A stretch of 64,000 bases of DNA from Micropruina glycogenica (lineage in GTDB: Bacteria > Actinomycetota > Actinomycetes > Propionibacteriales > Propionibacteriaceae): NCBI RefSeq assembly GCF_039524395.1, contig NZ_BAAAGO010000008.1, one strand, 5' to 3'. The translations under genes were made by a program, and so were the position numbers. This document shows positions 14,583 through 22,227 of the stretch, piece after piece. The notes under the pieces are model-generated. The model did not search any database. It was not told where the DNA came from and saw nothing but the letters and a program-made list of their open reading frames with translations. Positions within the stretch are counted from its first letter, which is position 1; every line of letters begins with the position of its first letter.

Positions 14583-16684
14583 ACACCGAGCCGATCCGGG
14601 CGTAGGTCGAGCCAGCGCAACAACTGGGCGTTCGCGGCGACCACGATCGTCGAGGCCGACATCAGTACCGCACCAAGTTCCATCGGCAGGCTGACCCCGA
14701 ACGGCACCAGCAGGCCGGCGGCCAGCGGAACCGCGACCAGGTTGTAGCCGGCCGCCCACCACAGATTCTGCAGCATCTTGCGGTAGCTCGCCCTGGACAG
14801 CTCGATCACCGACACCACCGTGCGGGGGTCGTCACCGGCCAGGATCACCCCGGCCGAGGCGATCGCCACATCGGTTCCCGCGCCGATCGCGAGACCCACG
14901 TCGGCCTGCGCCAACGCCGGCGCATCGTTCACGCCGTCGCCGACCATCGCCACCCGTTCTCCGGCTGACTGCAACTCGGCGACACGCGCGGCCTTGTCGT
15001 CGGGACGGACCTCGGCAAGCACCCTGTCCACACCGAGCTCGGCCCCCACCTCGTCGGCCACGGACTGGGCGTCGCCGGTGATCATGGCCACCCGGATGCC
15101 CCGACGATGCAAAGCGGCGACCGCCTGCGCCGACTCGGGCCGGATCTCGTCAGCCAGGCTGAGCGCACCCACCAGCACGCCGTCGCGCAGGACGAACAGC
15201 CGGGTCACGCCCGTCGCGGCAATCGGGGCAGGGTCGATCAGGGCGCGTTCGGCGAGCAGCCGTGGCCCGCCGACGGCCACCTCCACGCCATCGACTCTGG
15301 CGGTCACACCGAGCGCCGGCTGGGAGGTGAAACCGGTAGCCGCCGCAACCTTCAGTTCGCGCTCAGCGGCCGCCTGCACGATCGCCCGGGCCAGCGGGTG
15401 CTCGCTGTCGGCCTCCGCCGCCGCGGCGAAAGCCAGAACCTGGTCGGCGGTGGCTTCCGTCCCCGGCACGGGGTCCACCGCAACCAGCGCCGGCCGGCCC
15501 CTGGTGAGGGTTCCGGTCTTGTCGAACACGACCGTGGTGACGGTCCGCATCCGCTCCAGTGCCAGCCGGTCCTTCACCAGCACCCCGGCACGGGCCGACC
15601 GCTCGGTCGCGATCGCCACCACCAACGGGATCGCCAGCCCGAGGGCGTGCGGACAGGCGATCACCAGAACGGTGATCACCCGGGCGACAGCCTGGTCGGG
15701 CTGACCGAGCAAGATCCACACCACACCGGTCGCCGCCGCGGCGATCAGCGCGAACCAGAACAGCCACCCCGCAGCCCGGTCAGCGAGCCGCTGCGCACGA
15801 GAGCTGGAACTTTGGGCCTGCTCGACCAATCGGCGGATGCCGGCCAGGACGGTGTCGTCGCCGGTTGCCGTGACCTCGACGCGCAGGCCCGAGTCGGTGC
15901 TCACCGTGCCCGCGGTCACCAGGTCACCCGAGGCGCGATGCACCGGGCGCGACTCCCCGGTGACCATCGATTCGTCCAGGTCCGCCTCGCCCTCGATGAT
16001 CCGTCCGTCCGCCGGCACCCGGCCACCGGGACGGACCAGAACGAAGTCGCCGACCACAAGCTCCGACGGCGCGATCAGCTCCACCGCCTCGCCACGCACC
16101 ACCTCTGCGGTGTCGGGCAAGAGCGCGGCCAGCGAGTCCAGAGCGCTCGTGGTCCGGGCAAGTGACCGCATCTCCAGCCAGTGACCAAGCAGCATGATCA
16201 CGATCAGCAGCGCCAGCTCCCACCAGAACTCCAACGAATGGCTGAGCAGGCCAAGAGTGGCGCCCCAGCTCGCCACGAACGCCACCGTGATCGCCAATCC
16301 GATCAGCAGCATCATCCCCGGACGCCTCGCCCGCAGCTCGCTGACCGCACCCCCCAGGAACGGGGAACCGCCCCACACGAACAGTACGGTGCCCAACACC
16401 GGCGGCACCCAGACCACCACACCGCCTGTCGGCAGCTCGTAGCCCAGCAACAACGCGAACATCGGCGACAACACCACCACCGGCACCGTCAACACCAGCG
16501 ACCCCCAGAACAGCCGCCGGAACCGTTCCACATGGCCCCCAGGCCCACCGGCGTGACCGTCGTGGCCATGCGCCCCACGACCCGGCACACCCTCGGCCAG
16601 ATCGGCTGACGTCCCGCTGCCCGGTGACACCCGAACCGTCCCAACGCTTCTCCTCGCGCCATGCAAGGACTCATGCTCAGTCAT
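14579..16684 (-). CDS. copB: copper-exporting P1B-type ATPase, CopB class
   Basis: 701 residues from ATG at 16684 with AAGGGAGG well spaced upstream. The amino terminus is His-rich (HGHDGHAGGPGGH) rather than carrying CxxC domains. The membrane metal site is CPH (VLVIACPHALGLAIP), the hallmark of the CopB subclass as opposed to CPC in CopA. Catalytic motifs: DKTGTLTRG with the phosphorylated Asp, TGES in the actuator domain, HP-type motif in DSEHPLARAI and GDGVNDAPALAQADVG. It exports copper across the membrane. Divergent from the Met-rich membrane protein gene, with a CsoR-type palindrome right upstream of its start. It converges with the oxidase gene. Confidence 0.93.
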   Translation of the reverse strand: MTEHESLHGARRSVGTVRVSPGSGTSADLAEGVPGRGAHGHDGHAGGPGGHVERFRRLFWGSLVLTVPVVVLSPMFALLLGYELPTGGVVVWVPPVLGTVLFVWGGSPFLGGAVSELRARRPGMMLLIGLAITVAFVASWGATLGLLSHSLEFWWELALLIVIMLLGHWLEMRSLARTTSALDSLAALLPDTAEVVRGEAVELIAPSELVVGDFVLVRPGGRVPADGRIIEGEADLDESMVTGESRPVHRASGDLVTAGTVSTDSGLRVEVTATGDDTVLAGIRRLVEQAQSSSSRAQRLADRAAGWLFWFALIAAAATGVVWILLGQPDQAVARVITVLVIACPHALGLAIPLVVAIATERSARAGVLVKDRLALERMRTVTTVVFDKTGTLTRGRPALVAVDPVPGTEATADQVLAFAAAAEADSEHPLARAIVQAAAERELKVAAATGFTSQPALGVTARVDGVEVAVGGPRLLAERALIDPAPIAATGVTRLFVLRDGVLVGALSLADEIRPESAQAVAALHRRGIRVAMITGDAQSVADEVGAELGVDRVLAEVRPDDKAARVAELQSAGERVAMVGDGVNDAPALAQADVGLAIGAGTDVAIASAGVILAGDDPRTVVSVIELSRASYRKMLQNLWWAAGYNLVAVPLAAGLLVPFGVSLPMELGAVLMSASTIVVAANAQLLRWLDLRPDRLGV

Positions 16685-16703
16685 GAAAAGCCTCCCTTTG
16701 CAG

Positions 16704-16720
16704 ATACCCCCTGGGGGTAT
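16704..16720. promoter_or_regulatory. CsoR-type operator palindrome
   Basis: ATACCCCCTGGGGGTAT is a perfect 17-bp palindrome 20 bases upstream of the copB start. CsoR-family copper repressors bind TACCC...GGGTA palindromes of this kind in copper-efflux promoters. No csoR gene is in the window, so the regulator would act from elsewhere. Confidence 0.7.
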
Positions 16721-16775
16721 ATGGGCAACGCGCACGCCGATGTCCCCATTCCCCGCAGCGGCCGCACCCGACGAA

Positions 16776-16797
16776 CTTCATCGAAACTTCATCGAAA
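16776..16797. promoter_or_regulatory. tandem direct repeat, candidate response-regulator (CopR) box
   Basis: CTTCATCGAAA occurs twice in direct tandem (16776-16786 and 16787-16797). On the minus strand this reads as TGAAG units every 11 bases, one helical turn, the geometry used by OmpR-family regulators. As I recall, the CopR box of Corynebacterium glutamicum is also a TGAAG-type tandem repeat with 11-base period. It lies between the divergent copB and membrane-protein genes. Confidence 0.55.
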
Positions 16798-16814
16798 CCG
16801 GCCGGGCCGACCAT

Positions 16815-17498
16815 ATGAGGCACGCGACCCTTGAAGGGACCCGCCGATCCACCGAACCGAGGACCCTCGATGACTACCACCCGCCCCCCACCGCCTCGCC
16901 GACACTGCCGAACCCCGGCGTCGCAGCGGCCGTCCTCGCGCTCACCGCAGTCGTCACCCTTACCGCCCTGTTGGGCCCGAGCCTCGTCGCCAACGACATG
17001 GGCATGACGATGAGCATGAACATGACCCACTACATGGAACTCCTCGCCGTCCACCAGCCCCGAAACCTGATCATCTTCATGGCCATCCCGGTCGTGCTCG
17101 CCGAGACCCTCGCCATCACCGAACTCGCCATCCTGTACATGCGCGACGCCACGCCCGCCTGGGTGCGCACCACCAGCCGCGTCGCCGGGCTCCTGGCCGG
17201 CCCCGTCATGGTCTCCATCTTCCTGCACCTACTGGTCAACGCCGTCATCCCGCTCACCCTGACCGGTAGCTGGCGCGGCCCCGCCGACGTCATCGCGGTG
17301 CTGTTCTACCTCTCCGGCGTAATCCCGCTCGCCGGCATCACCCTCGTCGAACTCGGCGTCATCGGCACCGGTGAAGGCAGAGCGCTCAAGCTGCACGCAA
17401 TCCTCATCGCGATCTTCCTCGTCGTCGCCCACGTCGCCATGATCTTCGGAATGCTCGACCCGGCCATCCTCGGCTACCAAATGACCCACCAGCACTGA
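16815..17498 (+). CDS. Met-rich membrane protein of the copper island, unknown function
   Basis: About 227 residues from ATG at 16815; the start is uncertain because the first 45 residues are low in information. Five hydrophobic segments follow, from VAAAVLALTAVVTLTALLG to the last near LIAIFLVVAHVAMIFGML. Between the first two lies MGMTMSMNMTHYMELLAVHQ, a Met/His cluster suited to Cu(I). Further His residues are at LHLLVN, LHAILIA, VVAHVAM and the MTHQH terminus. I do not recognise a named family. Position, divergence from copB and the shared promoter region suggest a role in copper transport or sensing. No ribosome binding site is obvious. Confidence 0.7.
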   Translation: MRHATLEGTRRSTEPRTLDDYHPPPTASPTLPNPGVAAAVLALTAVVTLTALLGPSLVANDMGMTMSMNMTHYMELLAVHQPRNLIIFMAIPVVLAETLAITELAILYMRDATPAWVRTTSRVAGLLAGPVMVSIFLHLLVNAVIPLTLTGSWRGPADVIAVLFYLSGVIPLAGITLVELGVIGTGEGRALKLHAILIAIFLVVAHVAMIFGMLDPAILGYQMTHQH

Positions 17499-17985
17499 CC
17501 CACGCTACACGGGTCTCGGCCCGGGCTTCTTGTAAGTGTGCTTGGCCCACCACGCAAACTGACGCTCCACTGGCCGCCGATATCAACCACCAGTCACAGC
17601 CGAACGGCGCCGCGATTCGGCCATGCCACATCGCGACCATCCCGGGCACCGGGACCGCGACCAACTGGCGCCGACCGGGCCGCGTTCAGAAGCCGGGGGT
17701 GCGGATGTTTCGACAGCCGCACCGCCTCAGGCGTCAGCAGCCTGACGCAGCCGCCGTCGCAGCACACGTTGGTGTCGCTATCACATCTACGCTTGTCAAG
17801 AGGCATTCGAGCGCAGGTTCGGCGCTGCCCGCTTTCGAGGCGGGATGCCTGCTGGACTTCCTGCTGACCGCCGTCCAACTCCGTTCACCGACGTTCGCCG
17901 CTGTCCGCGCAAGGGGCCGTATTCGAACAGGTTTGGGCAGCCAACTGAGACTGGAGTTGAGACCACAACTGAGACCACGGCCCGA
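17499..17985. other. intergenic stretch without a recognisable gene
   Basis: About 490 bases between the copper island and the tRNA-Ser terminator. Short open frames on both strands show no ribosome binding site or domain. GAGACTGGAGTTGAGACCACAACTGAGACCAC near 17947 (not quoted in full) is a small GAGAC-rich repeat patch. I see no other structure. Confidence 0.45.
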
Positions 17986-18022
17986 AAACGCCCCTCCCGA
18001 GTCACCCTCGGGAAGGGCGTTT
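17986..18022 (-). terminator. terminator downstream of tRNA-Ser(GCT)
   Basis: Stem AAACGCCCCTCCCGAG (17986-18001) pairs with 18007-18022 at 15 of 16 positions around a 5-base loop. On the minus strand it is followed by GTTTTCG. It begins 14 bases after the tRNA 3' end, so it should terminate tRNA transcription. Confidence 0.85.
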
Positions 18023-18035
18023 CCCCTTGTCAGAG

Positions 18036-18125
18036 CGGAGGTGGCGAGATTTGAACTCGCGATCGGGTTAACCCCGAAACCCGCTTAGCAGGCGGGCGCC
18101 ATAGACCGGACTAGGCGACACCTCC
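18036..18125 (-). tRNA. tRNA-Ser, anticodon GCT
   Basis: About 90 nt on the minus strand. The acceptor stem GGAGGTG pairs with CACCTCC and the discriminator base is G, as expected for tRNA-Ser. The anticodon loop CTGCTAA gives GCT (reads AGC/AGU). The TTCAAAT T-loop is present and the long variable arm typical of serine tRNAs accounts for the length. No CCA is encoded. A strong terminator follows. Confidence 0.95.
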
Positions 18126-18280
18126 TCGGCCGACTACTGAGCGTACTAGAGGCTCCGCGACCCCGGCAAAGCGGGCCGTGGCGACACACTCTCGAGTGCC
18201 CCACGAGGGCAGACCACCCTACTAGTGGAGTCAACTACTACACTCGGTGTGTCTCAAAACGAAAACCCGAGGAATCACAC

Positions 18281-19873
18281 ATGTCCGAGCCCAAACGCGC
18301 CTCGTCCGAACCAGCGGACGACGCGCCCGTCGCCGACCCTGTCGACAACCCCCGGCGGGTCGCCGGTCACGGCCGGTTCCGCTGGGCAGTGTTGTGGACG
18401 GTGCTCGGCACCCTGCTTCCTGGACTCGGCCTGTGGCACGCCGGACGCAAGGTGGCCGGATCCATCGTGATGGGCCTGTTCGCCCCGCTGATCATCACCG
18501 TGGCGTACCTGGCCACCGGCGGACGCGCCCGCATCTTCACGCTCGCCACCAACGTCGACGTGCTCAACGGCGTCGCCATCGGCATGATCGCCCTGGCGGT
18601 GCTCTGGGTCGTGGTGATCGCCACCACGCACTTGGCGCTGCGTCCGGTGCGCCCCACGGGCCTGCAGCGTGGACTCGGCGGTGCGCTGGTGCTCGTGCTG
18701 TCGCTGGCCGTCGCCACTCCGCTCGCCGTGGGCGCCGAATACTCCCACACCGCCGCGGTGACGCTGGGTTCACTCTTCAACGACGACTCCACCGACCCGG
18801 CCTCCACCACGTCCGCCACCCCGGGCTCGACCGCCAGCGCCGACCCCTGGAACGGCAAAGACCGCATCAACGTGCTGGTGATCGGCGGCGACTCGGGCAC
18901 CAACCGCGACCCCAGCCTCGGCCTGCGCGCCGATGCCGTGATGATGGCGTCCATCGACACCCGCAGCGGCGCGGCCACGCTGTTCTCACTGCCCCGGCAG
19001 ACGAGCAGAATCCCCTTCCCGAAGGGCTCGGTGCTGCACGACCTCTACCCCAACGGGTTCTACGACGGCGTCAGCGGTAACAACGCCGAATACTTTCTCA
19101 ACGCCATGTACAACAACGTTCCGCCGCGCCTGGCCAAGGGCGCCCTCGGCGCGAACGTGAAGAACGTCGGCGCAGAGGTGATGAAGATCGGCGTCGGCGA
19201 GGCGCTGGGCCTGGGCAAGGCCGACTACTACGTGATCATCAACATGGACGGCTTCAAGTCGTTCATCAACGCGCTGGGCGGCATCACCCTGAACGTGAAC
19301 TACCGCATTCCGATGGGCGGCAAGACCAGCGAGAACATTCCGCCGAAGGAGTGGATCGAGCCCGGGCCGAACCAGCACATGAACGGCCGGTACGCGCTCT
19401 GGTACGCCCGCGGCCGCTACCACGTGAAGGGCTCGGATTACAGCCGCATGGAGCGTCAGCGCTGCGTGATCAACGCCGTGGTGCAGCAGGCCAAGCCGGA
19501 GGTTGTGCTGGCAAACTTCGAGAAGATCGCGTCGGCCAGCACGAAGACCATCTCGACCGACATTCCGCGCAGCAAGCTGCCGGCCCTGATCGACCTGGCC
19601 ATGAAGGTCAAGGGCACCAACCTGCACAGCGTGGTGTTCCAGCCGGGTGTGGTCGGCTGGGTCAGCGCCAACCCGCCGTGGGCGGCCGTGCAGCGCCGCG
19701 TGCAGCAGGCTCTGAAAGAGGCCGACAAGGCCGGGAGCAACAAGACGGCGACGGCGTCGGCCAGCCCGTCCGCCACGGAGTCGACGAGCGCCGAGCCGAC
19801 CAAGAAGTCGACGAAGGCCGGCAAGACGGACGACCTGAGCGACTCCTGCGCCTACCATCCGGTCAAGGACTGA
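18281..19873 (+). CDS. LytR-CpsA-Psr (LCP) family cell-wall glycopolymer ligase
   Basis: 530 residues from ATG at 18281 with GAGGA upstream. A Pro/Asp-rich cytosolic leader is followed by three or four membrane helices (about 36-165), more than the single anchor of many LCP proteins. The LCP domain outside the membrane starts at INVLVIGGDSGTNRD. Conserved polyprenyl-pyrophosphate and Mg-binding residues are visible in LRADAVMMASID, FSLPRQTSR, NALGGITLNV and the late YSRMERQR. It would transfer a lipid-linked polymer to peptidoglycan. The carboxy tail is Ala/Ser/Thr/Lys-rich and unstructured. The gene lies between two tRNA-Ser genes read on the other strand. Confidence 0.92.
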   Translation: MSEPKRASSEPADDAPVADPVDNPRRVAGHGRFRWAVLWTVLGTLLPGLGLWHAGRKVAGSIVMGLFAPLIITVAYLATGGRARIFTLATNVDVLNGVAIGMIALAVLWVVVIATTHLALRPVRPTGLQRGLGGALVLVLSLAVATPLAVGAEYSHTAAVTLGSLFNDDSTDPASTTSATPGSTASADPWNGKDRINVLVIGGDSGTNRDPSLGLRADAVMMASIDTRSGAATLFSLPRQTSRIPFPKGSVLHDLYPNGFYDGVSGNNAEYFLNAMYNNVPPRLAKGALGANVKNVGAEVMKIGVGEALGLGKADYYVIINMDGFKSFINALGGITLNVNYRIPMGGKTSENIPPKEWIEPGPNQHMNGRYALWYARGRYHVKGSDYSRMERQRCVINAVVQQAKPEVVLANFEKIASASTKTISTDIPRSKLPALIDLAMKVKGTNLHSVVFQPGVVGWVSANPPWAAVQRRVQQALKEADKAGSNKTATASASPSATESTSAEPTKKSTKAGKTDDLSDSCAYHPVKD

Positions 19874-19879
19874 CCCTTC

Positions 19880-19922
19880 TCGCTGGTCGAACTCTGCTCG
19901 CTGGTCGAGCTTGTCGAGACCG
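19880..19922. repeat. family-A repeat cluster
   Basis: CTCGCTGGTCGAACT is followed by CTCGCTGGTCGAGCTTGTCG and AGACC: one decayed and one intact unit in direct orientation. It lies between the LCP gene and the convergent small membrane protein gene. Confidence 0.7.
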
Positions 19923-19956
19923 TTGGTAGGGCCTCGACCGACGAGATCAGGGCCAC

Positions 19957-20370
19957 TCAGAGTTGGCTGCTGTAGCCGCGGCTCGCATCGAGCCGGCGCA
20001 CCAGGTCGCCGGTCAGGTGAATCAGCTCGGCGGTGACCCCGCGCTGGCTGACCAGCCGCACCCGGTGGTCGGGGCCGTGGTGAATCACCAGGGTGGTGGG
20101 CGACTGGGTGAGCTTGGTCACGTCTTCCCACCGGCCCTCTTCGTGGGCGTCGGGGCCGTCGATCACATACCCGTCGTCGGTGAGTGCGACCCGCACCCGC
20201 ATCTTGCGCCACGTGGTGGCGGCCACGATGCACAGCCCGACCGCGCCGGCCAACAGAATCCAACCGACGATCGATAGCGCGACGGGCAGCCGGGCCGCCG
20301 AGCCGGCCACGATCAGGCCGGCACCGGCAACGGCGAGCAATGCGGCGAGGCCGACGGCGCGCAGCGGCAT
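19957..20370 (-). CDS. small two-helix membrane protein, unknown function
   Basis: 137 residues from ATG at 20370; an upstream GTG is possible but runs toward the tRNA gene. Two hydrophobic helices (about 7-25 and 34-54) form a hairpin. They are followed by a soluble beta-rich domain with MRVRVALTDDGYVIDGPDA and VTKLTQSPTTLVIHHGPD, which looks like the PH-like domain of many actinobacterial bacterial-PH membrane proteins. The function of such proteins is not known. It follows tRNA-Ser(TGA) on the same strand by 35 bases. Confidence 0.65.
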   Translation of the reverse strand: MPLRAVGLAALLAVAGAGLIVAGSAARLPVALSIVGWILLAGAVGLCIVAATTWRKMRVRVALTDDGYVIDGPDAHEEGRWEDVTKLTQSPTTLVIHHGPDHRVRLVSQRGVTAELIHLTGDLVRRLDASRGYSSQL

Positions 20371-20404
20371 GGGTGGAGTAAGCACATGAACGCGGGACGA
20401 CACG

Positions 20405-20489
20405 CGGCGAGGGTGGGATTCGAACCCACGGAGCGTTTCCACTCGGCCGCTTTCAAGGCGGCTGCACTAGTCCACTATGCGACCTCGCC
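20405..20489 (-). tRNA. tRNA-Ser, anticodon TGA
   Basis: About 85 nt on the minus strand. Acceptor GGCGAGG pairs with CCTCGCC, discriminator G. The anticodon loop CTTGAAA gives TGA (reads UCN codons). The T-arm GTGGGTTCGAATCCCAC is intact and the long variable arm marks a class II tRNA. No encoded CCA. It is about 2.3 kb from the GCT isoacceptor. Confidence 0.95.
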
Positions 20490-20546
20490 CGGCCTCACAT
20501 CGTAGTGGTTGTCGCCGACACTCGTGACACGTGCCAGGCTTGGGCC

Positions 20547-21521
20547 ATGCGAGCGATCGTGACGGACGGTTTCGGCGGGCCCGAGGTGCTGCAACTGGCC
20601 GAGGTGCCCGACCCGGTGGCGGGGCCGGGCGAGGTGGTGATCGCCGTGCTGGCTTCGGGGGTCAACCGGGCCGACCTGCTGCAGAGGCAGGGCCACTACC
20701 CGCCGCCCGACGGGGCGTCCGACATCATCGGACTCGAGGTGGCCGGCCACATCCACTCCATCGGCTCGGGTGTCGAGGGCTGGCAGGTCGGTGAGCCCTG
20801 CGTGGCCCTGCTGGCCGGTGGCGGCTACGCCGAACTGGTCGCGGTGCCGGCGGGTCAGGTCGTCCGGCCACCAGAAGGGGTCGATCTGGTCACCGCTGCC
20901 GGGGTGATCGAAGTCGCGGCCACGGTGGCGTCCAACCTGACCCGGGTTTCCCTGGCGCCTGGCGAGACGTTTCTGGTGCACGGCGGCACCGGCGGCATAG
21001 GCACGTTCGCCATTCAGTACGCGGCGGCCCTGGGTGCGCGGGTGTTCGCCACAGCAGGTACGGCCGACAAACTCGCCCTGTGCCGCGACCTCGGCGCCGA
21101 AGCGGCCTTCGACTACCACGACGACTGGTTGGGGGCGCTGCTCGGCGCCACCGCGGCACGCGGCGCTGACGTGATTCTCGACGTGATGGGTGCTGCGTAC
21201 CTCGATTCGAACATCGACGCGCTCGCCGACGACGGACGGCTGGTGGTGATCGGCCTGCAGGGTGGCCGCAAGGGCACCCTCGACCTGTCGAAACTGCTGG
21301 CCAAGCGGGGGTTGGTGACGGCAACCAGCCTGCGCGGACGTCCGCTGGAACAGAAGGCGGCCATCTGCGTCGAGGTGCAACGAACGGTCTGGCCCATGTT
21401 CTCCGCGGGCCGCATCAAGCCCGCGTGGGAGACGCGCTTCCCGGCCGGCAGCGTCCGGGCCGCACACGAGCACCTCGCCTCGGGCGACGCGGTGGGCAAA
21501 CTGGTGCTCACCTGGTCGTGA
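20547..21521 (+). CDS. NAD(P)H:quinone oxidoreductase, zinc-independent MDR family
   Basis: 324 residues from ATG at 20547 (MRAIVTDGFGGPEVL, the characteristic family opening). The GroES-like domain comes first with SGVNRADLLQRQGHYPPP, close to the PIG3/TP53I3 subgroup. The Rossmann cofactor domain has VHGGTGGIGTFAIQYA. The zinc-ligand Cys residues of alcohol dehydrogenases are absent. It is expected to reduce quinones with NADPH, a detoxification role. Monocistronic, divergent from tRNA-Ser(TGA). Confidence 0.9.
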   Translation: MRAIVTDGFGGPEVLQLAEVPDPVAGPGEVVIAVLASGVNRADLLQRQGHYPPPDGASDIIGLEVAGHIHSIGSGVEGWQVGEPCVALLAGGGYAELVAVPAGQVVRPPEGVDLVTAAGVIEVAATVASNLTRVSLAPGETFLVHGGTGGIGTFAIQYAAALGARVFATAGTADKLALCRDLGAEAAFDYHDDWLGALLGATAARGADVILDVMGAAYLDSNIDALADDGRLVVIGLQGGRKGTLDLSKLLAKRGLVTATSLRGRPLEQKAAICVEVQRTVWPMFSAGRIKPAWETRFPAGSVRAAHEHLASGDAVGKLVLTWS

Positions 21522-21552
21522 CCGCGAAACGGCTGCCGGCTCCAGCAACGTG

Positions 21553-21610
21553 ACTGCCCTTGTGACACGTAACTGCCTGCGTGCGGGCAGCGACGTGTCA
21601 CAAAGGCAGT
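21553..21610. repeat. 58-bp nested palindromic repeat, copy 3
   Basis: Outer arms 21553-21568 (ACTGCCCTTGTGACAC) and 21595-21610, inner stem 21573-21580 and 21583-21590. Spacing is identical to copies 1 and 2. The flanks GTG before and ACGTG after are shared with copy 2. Located between convergent genes. Confidence 0.85.
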
Positions 21611-21677
21611 TACGTGGGCGGCACACAGAGAAAAGGACTGCCTTGACCCCTTGAGACCGCCCCGTTCCCCGGCGTGC

Positions 21678-22043
21678 TCAGTGCTGTGACGCCGTTTCTG
21701 CCGCGGCGAGCCCGGCCAGCACGTCGGCCGGGCTGAGGTCGTAGCCGGACGCTCCCTTGCCCGACCAGTTCACGCCGACCAGAAACCCGTTGCTCTCCAG
21801 ATCGGGCAACCAGGCGTCGCGGAAGTCCACGAGGCTGACCGGTTCGAGCTCGAAGTCGCGATATGCGGGCACCGTGTCGACCACCTTCTGGGCCCGGCTC
21901 TTCAACGACCAGAACGGCATCGCACGTACCCCGTGCCGGTTCTTGGGTGCGGGAACTCCGCCGTCGTCGGCGACGGTGAACACCTGCTGGTTGCGAATCA
22001 CCTCGGCGAAGAACGCCGAGGCCTGGGCTGCGCTGGTCGACAT
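21678..22043 (-). CDS. DUF2750 family protein
   Basis: 121 residues from ATG at 22043. The sequence follows the DUF2750 pattern throughout: AFFAEVIRNQQVFTVADDGG near the start, GVRAMPFWSLKSRA in the middle and a Trp/Gly-rich LESNGFLVGVNWSGKGASGYDL block near the end (read in two parts). A small cytosolic protein without signal or membrane segment. The biochemical role of this family is unknown. Monocistronic. Confidence 0.8.
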   Translation of the reverse strand: MSTSAAQASAFFAEVIRNQQVFTVADDGGVPAPKNRHGVRAMPFWSLKSRAQKVVDTVPAYRDFELEPVSLVDFRDAWLPDLESNGFLVGVNWSGKGASGYDLSPADVLAGLAAAETASQH

Positions 22044-22074
22044 CGCAGCATCTTCGCAGATACCACCGATCCTG

Positions 22075-22129
22075 CTGGTCGAGCTCGTCGAGACCGCGGT
22101 AGAGGGGTCTCGACAGGCTCGCCCGGCGG
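22075..22129. repeat. family-A repeat, inverted pair
   Basis: CTGGTCGAGCTCGTCGAGAC at 22075 and the inverted GGTCTCGACAGGCTCGCCC unit ending at 22129. Lies in the promoter side of the DUF2750 gene. Confidence 0.75.
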
Positions 22130-22147
22130 CAGCGAACCGTCACGCGT

Positions 22148-22224
22148 GGCGCGAGCTAGGGACGGTTCCTAACTCGCGCCACTCGGAGATTGGCGTGAGT
22201 TGGGAACCGTCCCCAACTCACGCC
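22148..22224. repeat. two complete family-C palindromes in tandem
   Basis: Element 1 (22148-22180) has arms GGCGCGAGCTAGG and CCTAACTCGCGCC around GACGGTT. Element 2 (22192-22224) has arms GGCGTGAGTTGGG and CCCAACTCACGCC around the same core in the opposite orientation. Element 2 ends 4 bases before the stop codon of the ABC exporter gene read on the minus strand. It could therefore act as its transcription terminator. Confidence 0.8.
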
Positions 22225-22227
22225 ACT

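Noticed and set aside
17538..18088. Small plus-strand open frames before the tRNA-Ser gene
   Set aside because: No ribosome binding site, no motifs, and they run through the tRNA terminator and tRNA.
18036..20489. Integrated element between the two tRNA-Ser genes
   Set aside because: The interval holds an LCP ligase and a small membrane protein of normal composition, with no integrase or duplicated tRNA end.
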